From Planctomycetaceae bacterium (lineage in GTDB: Bacteria > Planctomycetota > Planctomycetia > Planctomycetales > Planctomycetaceae): a DNA stretch of 64,000 bases. The notes under the pieces are model-generated. The model had not been told where the DNA came from. It saw only the letters and a program-made list of their open reading frames with translations, and did no database searches. Within the stretch, counting starts at the first letter, position 1, and the number at the start of each line of letters is the position of its first letter. Positions 63,853 to 64,000 of the stretch are shown here, piece by piece. The DNA lies in the NCBI GenBank assembly GCA_024742875.1, contig JANSXP010000009.1, positions 93,178-157,177 on the forward strand, given 5' to 3'. A program made the translations under genes and the position numbers.

Positions 63853-64000
63853 CTAGAGAATCAGCATCGCATCGCCGTAGCTGTAAAATCGATACTCCGA
63901 CTTTACCGCTTCCGCGTAGGCTTCCATGGTCAAATCGTATCCGGCCAGTGCCGCCACGAGAACAATCAGCGTCGATCCTGGAAGGTGAAAATTGGTGAGC
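63853..64000 (-). CDS. queA: S-adenosylmethionine:tRNA ribosyltransferase-isomerase, C-terminal fragment
   Basis: Only the last 49 codons are in the window; the gene continues beyond the right edge. The translated end reads [20 protein letters not shown] and [15 protein letters not shown], the characteristic C-terminus of QueA (usual form LTNFHLPxSTLLMLVSAFAG and [12 protein letters not shown]). QueA transfers the ribosyl group of AdoMet to preQ1 in tRNA to make epoxyqueuosine. The stop is at 63853-63855. Confidence 0.93.
   Translation of the reverse strand, partial: LTNFHLPGSTLIVLVAALAGYDLTMEAYAEAVKSEYRFYSYGDAMLIL

Overview
The window is a stretch of GC-rich (roughly 58-60% by eye) bacterial chromosome. 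The gene families point firmly to a planctomycete, most likely order Planctomycetales. The markers are a PSD1-type cytochrome/DUF1549/DUF1553 protein followed by a DUF1501 protein and a DUF1579 protein, two secreted PQQ-type beta-propellers beginning with the DWxxFRG signature, a Tat-exported Gfo/Idh oxidoreductase and sugar-phosphate isomerase, an M56/BlaI pair, and many exported proteins with no recognisable function. KdsA implies Kdo-containing lipopolysaccharide. Genus and species cannot be fixed from the sequence. No rRNA, tRNA, CRISPR array, integrase, transposase or phage gene was seen, so this reads as core chromosome rather than an island.

Layout. 1-8.3 kb (minus strand): an exopolysaccharide operon in the style of exosortase/PEP-CTERM loci. 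Its order is a fused Wzz/tyrosine autokinase, polysaccharide deacetylase, sugar transferase and O-antigen ligase-like polymerase, the last broken by a one-base shift in a 7-C run. An exported unknown and a formylglycine-generating-enzyme-like lipoprotein cut by the window edge follow. 8.3-9.2 kb looks non-coding. 9.2-13.8 kb (plus): the PSD1/DUF1501/DUF1579 set. 14-20.7 kb (minus): an FtsQ-like POTRA protein, trpS, pyrD, a FliA-type sigma factor, a Tat-exported isomerase and rpsD. 21.3-38.5 kb (plus): leucine-rich-repeat lipoprotein, map, beta-propeller, glyS, DtxR-type regulator, purB (animal-like form), kdsA, transglutaminase-like lipoprotein, oxidoreductase, EF-hand exported protein, Ycf46-like AAA ATPase, nadD and an exported unknown.

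38.6-44.8 kb is mixed: two ExbD-like genes, DJ-1/PfpI, DUF423, M19 dipeptidase, a small unknown, and an overlapping pair of a NifS/SufS-like desulfurase and a LeuA/NifV-like synthase. 45-53.7 kb carries a cyclophilin lipoprotein, an unknown membrane protein, aldehyde dehydrogenase, second beta-propeller, cpYpsA-type SLOG protein, EttA, a DinB-like protein and a membrane protein. 53.9-64 kb carries a di-heme cytochrome c peroxidase, an unknown membrane protein, a lactonase-type propeller, the blaI-M56 regulatory pair with a visible operator/promoter and a proline-repeat protein downstream, then membrane proteins, a YceI lipoprotein and the 3' end of queA.

The strongest candidates for new biology are the BlaI/M56 signalling unit, whose protease carries a secretin-like C-terminal region; the FtsQ-like protein in a phylum known for FtsZ-independent division; the broken EPS polymerase; the LeuA/NifV-NifS pair; and an aldehyde dehydrogenase lacking a normally conserved lysine.
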